A stretch of DNA of 64,000 nucleotides, from positions 140,275-204,274 of the forward strand of contig NZ_CANMDS010000006.1 of NCBI RefSeq assembly GCF_947496725.1, read 5' to 3'. The notes below the pieces were generated by a model. The model had not been told where the DNA came from. It searched no databases and saw only the letters and a list, made by a program, of their open reading frames with translations. A program made the position numbers and the translations under genes. Positions 7,249-16,234 of the stretch are shown in pieces; the first letter of the stretch is position 1; each line of letters opens with the position of its first letter. This DNA is from an uncultured Dokdonia sp. Its GTDB lineage: Bacteria; Bacteroidota; Bacteroidia; Flavobacteriales; Flavobacteriaceae.

Positions 7249-9939
7249 CTACTCTGCTATATTTGGGGTGAGCCATTTTTCCGCTTTCGCGAAAGCAATA
7301 TTTTTGCGGCTCGCATAGTCCTTTACTTGATCTTCTTTTATTTTTCCTAGTCCGAAATACCTCGCCTCAGGGTGCCCAAAATAATAACCACTCACACTTG
7401 CCGCAGGCCACATCGCCAAACTTTCGGTAAGTGAAACACCTATTGACTCTTCCACGCCAAGCAACTTCCAGATAGTCTCTTTTTCCAAATGATCTGGACA
7501 AGCGGGATAACCTGGCGCTGGACGTATACCTTGATATTTTTCTTTTATTAAATCTGTATTAGCTAGTGCTTCTCTGGTGGCATATCCCCAGTGTTTTGTG
7601 CGTACCTCCTTGTGTAGATATTCGGCAAAGGCTTCTGCGAGCCTATCTGCAAGTGCTTTAATCATTATAGCGCTGTAATCATCTAGCGCATCTTCAAACT
7701 CTCTTGCCTTTCTAGCTGTTCCAAATCCTGCTGTAACACAAAAAGCACCCATATAATCTTGCAATCCACTATCGAGCGAAGCAATAAAATCTGACAGCGC
7801 GATATTGGGCTTGCCTACCGCCTTTTTTGATTGTTGCCTGAGCGTTCTAAACACCACCGCATCTTCACCCTGCTCTTGACTTAGAATTATATCATCTTGG
7901 TTATTTGCATTTGCTTTAAAAAGTCCAAAAGTCGCTTTGGCAGTGAGCCATTTTTCGGCAATGATTTGTTTGAGCATTTTTTGTGCATCGTCAAATAGTT
8001 CGCTGGCTTGTGTTCCTACCACCTCATCTGTCAAAATCTCTGGGTACCTACCGTGCAAATCCCAACTCCTGAAAAATGGACTCCAATCTATATAAGGCAT
8101 CAGTTCGTTGAGATCTAAATGTTCAATCACCTGTACACCTAGTTCTTTTGGAGGGACAATATCTTCGGCTTTAAAATCTATTTTTAATTTATTTGCTCTC
8201 GCCTGCTCAATCGTCAAGTATTCCTTAATGCGTTGTCTTGAGTTAAAATTTTCGCGAAAGCGGGCATATTCCTCCTTCAGTTTATTTTTAAAAAGAACAC
8301 TTGTTTCTTTCTGTAACAAATCACCCACAATAGTCACCGCCCTGCTGGCATCGTTTACGTGCACAACAGCACTCTCATAATGCGTGTCAATTTTTACAGC
8401 GGTGTGTGCCTTGCTTGTGGTCGCACCACCTATCAAAACTGGGATTTTGATATCTTGTCTTGCTAGCTCTTTGGCTAGATAAACCATCTCATCAAGGCTA
8501 GGTGTAATCAAACCACTTAGACCTATGATGTCTGCATTTTCGGCAAGGGCGGTGGCTATGATTTTTTCTGGTGGCACCATCACACCTAAGTCTATAATCT
8601 CATAATTATTGCAAGCTAGCACAACGCTCACGATGTTTTTACCTATGTCGTGCACATCTCCTTTTACGGTCGCCATTACAATTTTACCCGCACTCTGACT
8701 CGTAGCTTGGGTACCGTTTCTCAGCTTCTCTTCTTCTATGTAGGGCAATAAATAAGCAACGGCTTTTTTCATCACTCTGGCAGATTTTACCACTTGAGGT
8801 AAAAACATCTTCCCACTCCCAAAAAGGTCTCCCACCACATTCATACCCGTCATTAAGTGACCTTCTATCACTTTGATAGGAGCATCTACAGCTTGTCTAG
8901 CCTCTTCTACATCTTGCAGAATATAAGCATCTATTCCTTTTACTAGTGCTCTGGTGATACGGCTCTGCACATCCTCTGTTCGCCAGGCTTCGGTTTCTTT
9001 TTGTGTAGACTCTTTTTGACCTACGGTCTCTGCAAATGTGAGCAAGCGCTCTGTTGCATCATCTCTTCTATTGAGTATTACATCTTCGACACGCTCTAGT
9101 AAATCTGCTGGAATATCATCATACACCTCCAGCAAGGCGGGATTAACGATACCCATATTCATCCCTGCATCGATAGCGTGATACAAAAACACCGAGTGCA
9201 TCGCCTCGCGCACGGCATTATTCCCTCTAAAACTGAAAGACACATTACTTACACCACCACTCACACTACAATGAGGTAAATTATTTTTTACCCATCGCGT
9301 GCTCTCTATAAAGTCTAATGCATTGCGTTTATGCTCATCCATACCCGTCGCCACAGGAAAAATATTGAGATCAAAAATGATGTCTTCTGCCGGGAAGTTT
9401 ACCTCATTAATTAAAATCTCGTAGCTGCGCTTTGCAATCTCAATGCGACGCTCATAAGTATCTGCCTGACCTACTTCGTCAAAAGCCATTACAATCACAG
9501 CGGCACCATAACGTTTGATAGCCTTTGCTTGCTGTATAAAAATGGATGCTCCTTCTTTTAAAGAAATAGAGTTTACAACACATTTACCTTGTACTACCTG
9601 CAAGCCAGCTTCTATAATCTCCCATTTTGAGCTATCTATCATAATGGGCACTCTCGCGATATCTGGCTCTGCAATCACAAGATTTAAAAAGGTCACCATT
9701 GCCTCCTTACCATCTATGAGACCGTCATCCATATTAATATCAATGATCTGTGCGCCGTTTTCTACTTGATCTCTTGCAACAGATAGTGCTTCTTCAAATT
9801 GTCGCTCTTTTATGAGTCTCAAAAACTTTCTTGATCCCGCAACATTAGTACGTTCTCCTACATTTATAAAATTACTTTCTGGCGTAATCACTAGAGGCTC
9901 AAGACCAGAAAGTCGCATATATCTAGGAGTCACATTCAT
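7249..9939 (-). CDS. metH: Methionine synthase, folate/cobalamin/reactivation part
   Basis: At 896 residues this equals E. coli MetH without its N-terminal homocysteine module. Domain order: pterin-binding barrel ([17 protein letters not shown] near the N-terminus, later [13 protein letters not shown]), cobalamin cap and Rossmann domain with GDVHDIGKN giving the lower-ligand His near residue 428, then the SAM-dependent activation domain ([29 protein letters not shown]). The start [13 protein letters not shown] shares one base with the stop of the homocysteine-binding gene (TAATG). The split is clean, with no sign of frameshift, so the two subunits are expected to work together. A perfect GCTTTCGCGAAAGC copy lies inside the 3' end, encoding AFAKA. 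Confidence 0.93.
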   Translation of the reverse strand: MNVTPRYMRLSGLEPLVITPESNFINVGERTNVAGSRKFLRLIKERQFEEALSVARDQVENGAQIIDINMDDGLIDGKEAMVTFLNLVIAEPDIARVPIMIDSSKWEIIEAGLQVVQGKCVVNSISLKEGASIFIQQAKAIKRYGAAVIVMAFDEVGQADTYERRIEIAKRSYEILINEVNFPAEDIIFDLNIFPVATGMDEHKRNALDFIESTRWVKNNLPHCSVSGGVSNVSFSFRGNNAVREAMHSVFLYHAIDAGMNMGIVNPALLEVYDDIPADLLERVEDVILNRRDDATERLLTFAETVGQKESTQKETEAWRTEDVQSRITRALVKGIDAYILQDVEEARQAVDAPIKVIEGHLMTGMNVVGDLFGSGKMFLPQVVKSARVMKKAVAYLLPYIEEEKLRNGTQATSQSAGKIVMATVKGDVHDIGKNIVSVVLACNNYEIIDLGVMVPPEKIIATALAENADIIGLSGLITPSLDEMVYLAKELARQDIKIPVLIGGATTSKAHTAVKIDTHYESAVVHVNDASRAVTIVGDLLQKETSVLFKNKLKEEYARFRENFNSRQRIKEYLTIEQARANKLKIDFKAEDIVPPKELGVQVIEHLDLNELMPYIDWSPFFRSWDLHGRYPEILTDEVVGTQASELFDDAQKMLKQIIAEKWLTAKATFGLFKANANNQDDIILSQEQGEDAVVFRTLRQQSKKAVGKPNIALSDFIASLDSGLQDYMGAFCVTAGFGTARKAREFEDALDDYSAIMIKALADRLAEAFAEYLHKEVRTKHWGYATREALANTDLIKEKYQGIRPAPGYPACPDHLEKETIWKLLGVEESIGVSLTESLAMWPAASVSGYYFGHPEARYFGLGKIKEDQVKDYASRKNIAFAKAEKWLTPNIAE
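7283..7296. repeat. Palindrome GCTTTCGCGAAAGC, copy 3
   Basis: Perfect copy inside metH; read as AFAKA. Confidence 0.9.
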
Positions 9940-10937
9940 TATAGCTTACATTTTCTAGGGGTTACATTTGCTACCAGTTGAGCAATGGCTTTAATGTGTG
10001 CAGGTGTGGTGCCACAGCAGCCACCCACAATATTTACAAGGTTTTTATCGATATATTTTTTAATCTGTGTTGCCATTTGCTCTGGTGTTTCATCATACTC
10101 ACCAAAAGCATTAGGCAATCCCGCATTAGGATGTGCAGAAATACCCACTTCTGTTTTACTTGCTATGGCTTCTAGATGTGGCTGCAGCTGACTAGCGCCT
10201 AGCGCACAGTTAAAACCAACAGACAACAGCTGAATATGAGATACTGAAATTAAAAATGCCTCTGCCGTTTGCCCAGAAAGCGTTCTACCAGAAGCGTCTG
10301 TTATAGTACCCGAAATCATTACTGGCGTGTCTATTGCTCGCTCCTCTTTTACCTGATCTATCGCAAAAAGCGCAGCCTTTGCATTGAGCGTGTCAAACAC
10401 AGTTTCTACCAGCAGCAAATCCACACCACCGTCTAGCAAGGCTTCTACTTGCTGCTTATAAGCAACTCTAAGTTCTTCAAAACTCACGGCACGATACCCC
10501 GGGTCATTTACATCTGGCGACATACTCGCTGTCTTATTTGTAGGACCTATGCTTCCTGCTACAAATCGTGGTTTGTGAGGTTCTTTTGTGGTTATGGATT
10601 GAGCGACATCTTTGGCAATTTTCGCGGAAGCGTAATTTAAATCATACACATACTCCTCCATCTCATAATCTGCCATTGCGATGGTGGTACTCGAGAAGGT
10701 GTTAGTCTCCACAATATCTGCTCCAGCCTCAAAATATTTACGGTGCACCTCTGCAATTGCGGCAGGCTGCGTGAGTGACAGTAAATCATTATTACCTTTT
10801 ACAGACCGATGAAAATCTTTAAAGCGCTCTCCTCTAAAATCTTCTTCACTAAAATTATATGCCTGTAGCATCGTACCCATCGCACCATCTAGCACGAGGA
10901 TTCGTTCTTTCAAGTTCATTTTTAATTGTGCTGCCAT
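9939..10937 (-). CDS. Methionine synthase, homocysteine-binding part
   Basis: This 332-residue homocysteine S-methyltransferase barrel corresponds to the N-terminal module of MetH. It contains [31 protein letters not shown], the zinc ligand Cys in VGFNCALGA and the Cys pair in [11 protein letters not shown]. It should bind and activate homocysteine for the companion cobalamin protein encoded immediately downstream. The start and stop codons of both neighbours overlap by one base (TAATG at each junction), indicating translational coupling and probably fixed stoichiometry. Confidence 0.92.
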   Translation of the reverse strand: MAAQLKMNLKERILVLDGAMGTMLQAYNFSEEDFRGERFKDFHRSVKGNNDLLSLTQPAAIAEVHRKYFEAGADIVETNTFSSTTIAMADYEMEEYVYDLNYASAKIAKDVAQSITTKEPHKPRFVAGSIGPTNKTASMSPDVNDPGYRAVSFEELRVAYKQQVEALLDGGVDLLLVETVFDTLNAKAALFAIDQVKEERAIDTPVMISGTITDASGRTLSGQTAEAFLISVSHIQLLSVGFNCALGASQLQPHLEAIASKTEVGISAHPNAGLPNAFGEYDETPEQMATQIKKYIDKNLVNIVGGCCGTTPAHIKAIAQLVANVTPRKCKL

Positions 10938-12106
10938 TAGTTCTCTAGTGCTTGGATAATATCATTTTTAATGTCTTCTATATGTTCTAAACCTACAGAT
11001 ATACGGATAAGACCATCTGAAATACCTACCTCATCGCGCTCAGCGCTCGACAGCTTGCTGTGGGTAGTGCTAGCAGGGTGACTTACAATTGTTCTGGTAT
11101 CTCCTAGGTTTGCTGTGAGCGAACACATCTTTATGGCATTTAAAAAATCACGCCCTTTTTGTAATCCGCCAGCAAGTTCTATTGTTACAATACTCCCTCC
11201 TGCTTTCATTTGTTTTTGAGCAAGTGTATATTGAGGATGTGATGGTAAAAAGGGATAACGGACTTTTTTGATTTGAGGTTGATTCTCTAAGTGTGTTGCG
11301 AGCTCAAGTGCATTTTTACAATGACGATCTACTCTTACCGAGAGCGTTTCGAGACTTTTTGAAATTGTCCACGCATTAAAAGGAGATAATGCAGGTCCAG
11401 TAACTCTAGCAAAGCGATAAATCTTATCAATTAGCGCTGCACTACCTACTGTTATACCACCCATTGTACGACCTTGACCGTCTAGGAGTTTTGTTGCCGA
11501 GTGAATGACAATATCCGCACCAAAACGTATAGGTTGTTGTAAATATGGTGTTGCAAAGCAATTATCTACTATAAAAATAAGATTATGCTTTTTAGAAAAA
11601 TCTCCCAGTTCTTGTAGGCCTACTATATCTATTGCAGGGTTAGTAGGCGACTCGACATAAATCACCTTTGTATTAGGTTGTACTTTTGATGCTAAGTCAT
11701 CTAGTTTTGTTCCATCAAAATAGGTATGAGAAATATTCCATTTTGGTAAATACTTTGTAAACAGAGTATGTGTATTTCCAAAAATAGCCCTTGCCGAAAG
11801 TATGTGATCTCCACTATCTAACAAAGCAGCAAATGTGCTAAAAATAGCACTCATCCCTGTAGCAAACGTCACTCCCTGTGCTGCACCTTCTAGCAAACAT
11901 ATTTTTTTTACAAGCTCTGCGCAGTTGGGATTTGTATACCTACTGTAAATATTTCTTTTTTTCTCCTCTGCAAAGGAAGCTCTCATCTCTTCTGCCGTAT
12001 CAAACACAAAACTAGAAGTAAGGTACACAGGTGCTGAGTGCTCTTGATGTAAAGAACGCTCTGTTTGCGTACGTATCGCAAGTGTATCTGGATGGTAATC
12101 ACTCAT
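10937..12106 (-). CDS. metZ: PLP-dependent O-acyl-homoserine sulfhydrylase / cystathionine gamma-synthase-like (MetZ-type)
   Basis: The 389-residue Cys/Met-metabolism PLP enzyme has YSRYTNPNC, GMSAIFSTFAALLDSGDHIL, FIVDNCFATPYLQQP, the PLP Lys in HSATKLLDGQGR, and a C-terminal SLTANLGDTRTIVSHPAS motif. It most resembles O-succinylhomoserine sulfhydrylase (MetZ). Substrate choice among O-acetyl-/O-succinylhomoserine and sulfide/cysteine cannot be settled from sequence. It is distinct from the metY paralogue upstream. It lies in a tight operon: 2 bp after hom and overlapping the next gene by one base. Confidence 0.8.
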   Translation of the reverse strand: MSDYHPDTLAIRTQTERSLHQEHSAPVYLTSSFVFDTAEEMRASFAEEKKRNIYSRYTNPNCAELVKKICLLEGAAQGVTFATGMSAIFSTFAALLDSGDHILSARAIFGNTHTLFTKYLPKWNISHTYFDGTKLDDLASKVQPNTKVIYVESPTNPAIDIVGLQELGDFSKKHNLIFIVDNCFATPYLQQPIRFGADIVIHSATKLLDGQGRTMGGITVGSAALIDKIYRFARVTGPALSPFNAWTISKSLETLSVRVDRHCKNALELATHLENQPQIKKVRYPFLPSHPQYTLAQKQMKAGGSIVTIELAGGLQKGRDFLNAIKMCSLTANLGDTRTIVSHPASTTHSKLSSAERDEVGISDGLIRISVGLEHIEDIKNDIIQALEN

Positions 12107-12108
12107 AA

Positions 12109-13197
12109 CTAGTTAAGACTTGTGGTGATTTTTAAAATATCGCTCAGAACGCCTCTTGCTGTCACCGCTTTTCCTGCGCCAGCTCCTTGTATCACTAGCG
12201 GGTGATCGCCGTAGGAGTCTGTATAAATTTCAAAAACGGCATCTGCACCTTGCGTTTGTCCCAGCGCTGTGTGCTTAGATTCTTGCACTAGTTTTACTTC
12301 AAGTTGTTGTGTCTTTAAATCTAACTCACCTACGTGCCTCAACACTTCATTTGCTCCTAGTTGGGATTTACTTTTCTCAAAAATGGCATCAAGGGTTTTT
12401 ACGCTTTCGCGAAACTGTGGTAAGGTAGTGGTACCATTTAAAGCTTTAGGCACAAGTGATTGTACTTTTACATCGTCAAACTCTTTTGTGAGGCCTACCT
12501 CTCTCCCTAAAATCAAGAGCTTGCGTGCCACGTCTTTACCAGATAGATCTTCTCTCGCATCTGGCTCAGTGAGTCCCAACGCATCTGCCTCAAGTAATAT
12601 GTCTGAAAAACTCTTATCCTCTGCCGAAAAGGTGTTAAACAAATAACTAAGAGAGCCAGAAAATATACCTCGTACCTTATGTATTTCTTCACCACTATCG
12701 TATAAACTTTTTATGGTCTCAATGATAGGCAGTCCTGCTCCTACATTTGTTTCATATAAGAACTTCTTGTTGTGCTGTTTTAAGGATTTACGTAGGGTTT
12801 TATAAAAATCATACGAGCGTGTGTTTGCAATTTTATTTGCCGTTACAATATGAAATCCATTTTCGACGAGAGCTACATAGTTTTCTACAAACTGCGGACT
12901 CGCAGTGACATCTACCGCGATAAACGAGCTTTTATCATCGTGATTTGACTCCTGTTGTTGTTTTAACTTTTTCGCGTAAGCGTAAATATCATCTAGTGTG
13001 TATGGATGTGATTGGTTCTCAAAATCTGCACTCCAGCTTCCTGTCGTCTCATTTTGAAATAATGCCAGTGTAGAGTTTGCAATACAAAAAATGTTAAGCT
13101 GCTTACTAGAAGACTTTTTATTAAAATCTGTAATCTGTGTGATGAGCGTGCTCCCCACATTACCTATACCAAAAATGGCGATGTTTATTTGTGACAT
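12109..13197 (-). CDS. hom: Homoserine dehydrogenase (monofunctional)
   Basis: This 362-residue protein has an N-terminal Rossmann motif (IAIFGIGNVGSTL) and the homoserine dehydrogenase catalytic region (ITANK-type VTANKIANTRSYDF, YETNVGAGLPIIETI, GIFSGSLSYLFNTF, EPDAREDLSGKDVARKL). It resembles the C-terminal half of bifunctional ThrA/MetL without an aspartokinase or ACT domain. It makes homoserine for the adjacent acyltransferase. Its start overlaps the upstream metX-like gene by 13 bp. Its presence here suggests a dedicated methionine-branch enzyme under SAM control, with a separate threonine-branch enzyme likely elsewhere. Confidence 0.9.
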   Translation of the reverse strand: MSQINIAIFGIGNVGSTLITQITDFNKKSSSKQLNIFCIANSTLALFQNETTGSWSADFENQSHPYTLDDIYAYAKKLKQQQESNHDDKSSFIAVDVTASPQFVENYVALVENGFHIVTANKIANTRSYDFYKTLRKSLKQHNKKFLYETNVGAGLPIIETIKSLYDSGEEIHKVRGIFSGSLSYLFNTFSAEDKSFSDILLEADALGLTEPDAREDLSGKDVARKLLILGREVGLTKEFDDVKVQSLVPKALNGTTTLPQFRESVKTLDAIFEKSKSQLGANEVLRHVGELDLKTQQLEVKLVQESKHTALGQTQGADAVFEIYTDSYGDHPLVIQGAGAGKAVTARGVLSDILKITTSLN

Positions 13198-14156
13198 AAT
13201 TGTGTTGAAAAAATGGGTTTTACAAAGCTTGACAACTGCTCATATTCTATTAAAAAGGCATCGTGACCGTGTATGGATTTAATCTCATCATAGGTAGATG
13301 AGACACCCATCTCTTGTAATTGCAAGTGGGTTTCATACATCTCATCTGCTAGAAAAAGTCCGTCTGTATCTATAGCTACTTGATGCACGGTACCGGTAAA
13401 GTCACACAGGGACTCTTTAAAATCTTTGCTTCCTTGTGTAATATCTGCACTAAGCAATAACTGATTCATAAGCCTATATGCCGATAGCGAAAAACGTTCT
13501 GAGAGTTTTATGCCGTGGTGATTAAGCCAGCTTTGTGTATTGTATAATTGCTCATCGCGCTTACTGCGATTAAACTTCTCTTTAAAAGAAGCTGGTGTGC
13601 GATAAAAGGTCATTGCGTGCATACGCGCATCTGCTACGGGCTGGCTAGAATGGGTAAGCAAGCTGTCTTGTATATGACATTGTGCTATCACCCAGTCTGT
13701 CGCTTTCCAGTCTGTCGCAATAGGTATTAAATGTTTTATAAGCTTTGGCTGTTGGCTTGCGAGTTCCCAGGCTATCTGCCCTCCTAAGGAACCACCTACA
13801 ACGGCAAAAAGTGATGTTATGTTAAGATGCTGTAGCACCTCCCCGTGTATGCGTGCAATGTCATAATTTGTAAACTCTTTATAAGCTGTAATACGCTGCG
13901 TGCTTGCGTGGCCATTACCTGGTATATCTATAGATAATATGGTGTAGCAACCTGTGTCTATAGCTTTTTCTTTACCTATCAAATCACTCCACCAGCCCTT
14001 ATTACCGGTTATGGTAGAGTTACCCGTGAGCGCGTGATTAACCAGTACTACAGGAGCTGTACCTAGCACCTGACCTGCCAGCTGGTATGACACTTCGAGA
14101 TCACAATGATAACCAGAACGTGTGGTAAAAGATGATATGGATACGATGTTAAGCAT
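13185..14156 (-). CDS. metX: Homoserine O-acetyltransferase-like alpha/beta hydrolase
   Basis: The 323-residue alpha/beta-hydrolase has the MetX pattern: VLVNHALTGNS near the N-terminus, WWSDLIGKEKAIDT, the nucleophile elbow GGSLGGQIAWELA (Ser), and a terminal HGHDAFLIEYEQL segment carrying the His. It is shorter than the roughly 350-380 residues of classic MetX. It should acylate homoserine to feed the sulfhydrylases encoded on either side. It overlaps hom by 13 bp. The 94-bp gap upstream contains the terminator of metY, so expression depends on readthrough or a promoter in the remaining 40 bp. Confidence 0.85.
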   Translation of the reverse strand: MLNIVSISSFTTRSGYHCDLEVSYQLAGQVLGTAPVVLVNHALTGNSTITGNKGWWSDLIGKEKAIDTGCYTILSIDIPGNGHASTQRITAYKEFTNYDIARIHGEVLQHLNITSLFAVVGGSLGGQIAWELASQQPKLIKHLIPIATDWKATDWVIAQCHIQDSLLTHSSQPVADARMHAMTFYRTPASFKEKFNRSKRDEQLYNTQSWLNHHGIKLSERFSLSAYRLMNQLLLSADITQGSKDFKESLCDFTGTVHQVAIDTDGLFLADEMYETHLQLQEMGVSSTYDEIKSIHGHDAFLIEYEQLSSFVKPIFSTQLCHK

Positions 14157-14197
14157 ATGTATTGCAGTTTAAGATGGGGTGAAAGGCTACTTATTGT

Positions 14198-14239
14198 AAA
14201 AAAGCTCCAACTAGCTCTGGCAAAAAAGCTAGCTGGAGC
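14198..14239 (-). terminator. Terminator between metY and metX
   Basis: A 13-bp stem with one mismatch (GCTCCAGCTAGCT / AGCTAGTTGGAGC) with a 10-nt loop, followed on the minus strand by TTTTTT. It separates metY from the rest of the methionine genes. Confidence 0.8.
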
Positions 14240-14250
14240 ATCACAATTAA

Positions 14251-15543
14251 TTACACTAAAACAGTTTTATCTACGCGCGCAAAAGCCGCTACGAGATCTT
14301 CTTTAAGATCTTCTATATTTTCAAGACCTACAGAAAGACGCACGAGATCTTTAGTTACTCCAGTTGCCTCTTGCTCTTGGTCTGAGAGTTGCTGGTGTGT
14401 GGTGCTCGCTGGGTGTATAATGAGTGATTTACTATCACCTATATTTGCGAGTAGTGAGAAAAGCTTAGTCTCGTTTGCAATAGTTTTTGCACTTTCAAAA
14501 CCACCTTTTAAACCAAAGGTTACAATCCCACTCTGCCCCTTAGGCAAGTATTGCTGTGCAAGATCATTGTACTTACTTGACACAAGACCTGGATAATTTA
14601 CCCACGCCACCTCATCACGAGTTTCTAGCCACTGCGCAAGTGCAAGTGCATTTTGCGAGTGCTTTTGTAATCTAATTTCTAGTGTTTCTAGTCCTTGTAA
14701 AATTTGGAATGCATTAAATGGACTTAATGCCGCACCGTGATCTCTCAATCCTTCTATGCGCACCTTTGCAATAAACGCTGCCTCTGCTAGTGCATCGTGG
14801 TATACTAAGCCGTGATAACCTGCAGATGGCTCTGTAAACTCAGGAAATTTACCATTACTCCAATCAAATTTTCCTGCATCTATAATCACTCCACCTAGTG
14901 CGGTACCATTACCGTTTATGTATTTTGTAAGGGAGTGTATCACGATATCTGCCCCGTGCTCAATTGGGTTAAGAAGCGCTGGAGTTGCCACCGTGTTATC
15001 TACAATGAAAGGGACTTTGTGCGCTTTCGCGAAAGCGGAAATACCTTTTAAATCTAATACATCCAGCTTAGGGTTACCTAGTGACTCCACAAAGAAGGCA
15101 CGGGTATTTTCTTGTGCTGCGTTTTTAAAATTTTCTGGATCTGAAGGATCTACAAAAGTGGTTGTAATCCCAAAACGAGGAAGTGTCACACTTAGTAAAT
15201 TATACGTTCCTCCATAGAGACTACTTGAAGCTACTACGTGGTCCCCTTGCTTTAACAGTGTAAGTAGCGTGGTGTTAATTGCCGCAGTACCAGATGCGGT
15301 TACTACAGCTGCCAGCCCTCCTTCTATCTCTGTGAGGCGCTTCTCTAGCACATCATTTGTAGGGTTATTAAGGCGTGTGTAGATAAAACCTGGCTCAGAG
15401 AGGTTAAAAAGGTTTGCTGCGTGGTCTGCATCATTAAAAACGTAGGCAGTGCTCTGGTAAATAGGCACGGCTCTTGTTCCTCCGTTTGCTGCATAATCGT
15501 GTCCTGCGTGCAACGCTTTGGTTGCTAATTTTTGTGTACTCAT
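14251..15543 (-). CDS. metY: O-acetylhomoserine sulfhydrylase
   Basis: This 430-residue PLP enzyme of the Cys/Met family joins O-acetylhomoserine with sulfide to give homocysteine. It shows TKALHAGHDY at the N-terminus, YTRLNNPTNDVLEKRL, GTAAINTTLLTLLKQGDHVV, the PLP Lys near residue 206 in HSLTKYINGNG, and NIGDSKSLIIHPASTTHQQL. The start MSTQKLATK at 15543 is chosen; a longer in-frame ORF reaching 15681 would run through the riboswitch expression platform. It is the first gene behind the SAM-I riboswitch and is followed by a strong terminator. A perfect GCTTTCGCGAAAGC copy within the gene encodes AFAKA. Confidence 0.93.
   Translation of the reverse strand: MSTQKLATKALHAGHDYAANGGTRAVPIYQSTAYVFNDADHAANLFNLSEPGFIYTRLNNPTNDVLEKRLTEIEGGLAAVVTASGTAAINTTLLTLLKQGDHVVASSSLYGGTYNLLSVTLPRFGITTTFVDPSDPENFKNAAQENTRAFFVESLGNPKLDVLDLKGISAFAKAHKVPFIVDNTVATPALLNPIEHGADIVIHSLTKYINGNGTALGGVIIDAGKFDWSNGKFPEFTEPSAGYHGLVYHDALAEAAFIAKVRIEGLRDHGAALSPFNAFQILQGLETLEIRLQKHSQNALALAQWLETRDEVAWVNYPGLVSSKYNDLAQQYLPKGQSGIVTFGLKGGFESAKTIANETKLFSLLANIGDSKSLIIHPASTTHQQLSDQEQEATGVTKDLVRLSVGLENIEDLKEDLVAAFARVDKTVLV
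15023..15036. repeat. Palindrome GCTTTCGCGAAAGC, copy 4
   Basis: Perfect copy inside metY; read as AFAKA. Confidence 0.9.
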
Positions 15544-15660
15544 TTTTCTTTTTTTTTTGAGTTTAATAGATTCCCTCTCACCTTGTGTGAAAGGATTAAA
15601 AACAAAAGCCAAACGTCTCTTAAACCTTTTACAGGCTCTCAAGATTTTTAAGAAAAATAT

Positions 15661-15700
15661 TATAAGAAAAAACATAAGCACGTACCTGAGCGGTACTGCT
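15661..15700 (-). terminator. Riboswitch expression-platform terminator
   Basis: Minus strand AGCAGTACC-GCTCA-GGTACGTGCT (one bulged G), then TATGTTTTTTC. It begins 2 nt after the P1 helix of the SAM riboswitch and lies 118 bp before the metY start, as expected for transcription attenuation when SAM is bound. Confidence 0.8.
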
Positions 15701-15702
15701 CG

Positions 15703-15824
15703 ATGTTATCTATCCTCAAGATTCGGTAATGAGCGACTCTTGGGTAGAATGTAGCACCTTCTTTCTAAGTGAAAGGGTTGCTAAGGCTTCATAGGGTCAT
15801 TCCCTCAGCCTTTCTTGATAACAT
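15703..15824 (-). ncRNA. SAM-I riboswitch (S box)
   Basis: Read on the minus strand, the P1 arms ATGTTATC and GATAACAT are perfect complements closing a 122-nt element. Between them lie the S-box consensus pieces: AAGAAAGGCTGAGGGA, GACCCTATGAAGCCT, TAGCAACC, AAGGTGCTA and a GATAGATAAC 3' end. An intrinsic terminator follows immediately. SAM binding should stabilise P1 and allow termination, turning off metY and possibly the downstream methionine genes when SAM is plentiful. Confidence 0.95.
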
Positions 15825-16031
15825 TTCAATAAGTTGTTGAACTTTGTGAGCACAAATATTGTAAAAACAATTTCACAATAACAAACTTTTTAGAATAATT
15901 TTCTAAATAAAGTTGTGTTAAATTCAATTAGACAAAAATTAAACTGCATTTAATCCATATATAAAACTATTTTTCTAATCCCTCCGTAAAAGCAGAAAAT
16001 AGGTCTTAGGAAATTTTCACAAAAAAATAAC

Positions 16032-16058
16032 ATTACCCTACCAGATTGGTAGGGTAAT
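16032..16058. promoter_or_regulatory. 27-bp perfect inverted repeat upstream of metK
   Basis: Arms ATTACCCTACCA and TGGTAGGGTAAT are perfect 12-bp complements around GAT. It lies 28 bp upstream of the metK -7 box and has no T run, so an operator is more likely than a terminator. The regulator is unknown; an Rrf2- or TetR-type dimer is a guess from symmetry only. Confidence 0.6.
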
Positions 16059-16085
16059 AGATTATTTATATCATTAAAGTTTCTT

Positions 16086-16093
16086 TACTTTTG
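16086..16093 (+). promoter_or_regulatory. Probable -7 promoter box of metK leader
   Basis: TACTTTTG matches TAnnTTTG. Transcription would start near 16099, giving an approximately 135-nt leader before metK. Confidence 0.55.
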
Positions 16094-16142
16094 TCCCCAT
16101 AATAACGAGGACAGATTTGACTGCTTGCAACCTCAAAAAAAA

Positions 16143-16220
16143 ATGGCTAAAATCAAACACAAGACTTTAACATTTCTTGTGTTATGTTTCTACCCAGCAC
16201 TCGTCAAATCTACTTCTTGA
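16143..16220 (+). CDS. 25-residue leader ORF upstream of metK
   Basis: ATG to TGA encodes MAKIKHKTLTFLVLCFYPAL followed by VKSTS. It starts after GAGG-N20-CCTC pairing and an A9 run. A perfect 8-bp hairpin (AACACAAG, 12-nt loop, CTTGTGTT) lies inside the ORF at 16156-16183, and a second small hairpin (GTCAA/TTGAC) spans its stop. It ends 14 bp before metK. The composition is hydrophobic, with one Cys and no methionine run. It could be a leader peptide or an RNA element that happens to be open. Whether it is translated is not known. Confidence 0.35.
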   Translation: MAKIKHKTLTFLVLCFYPALVKSTS

Positions 16221-16234
16221 CAAAAAATTAAAAA

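Larger units (their letters stand above)
15825..16142. other. Divergent met operon / metK intergenic region
   Basis: AT-rich spacer holding the promoters of both units. On the minus strand a weak -7-like AATATTTG lies at about 15853-15860, some 30 bp before the riboswitch. On the plus strand lie the 27-bp inverted repeat, the metK -7 box and the start of its leader. No protein-coding gene seen. Confidence 0.6.

Noticed and set aside
15544..15681. 46-codon N-terminal extension of metY
   Set aside because: It would cover the riboswitch terminator and encode a low-complexity hydrophobic/basic stretch; the ATG at 15543 gives the family-standard start.
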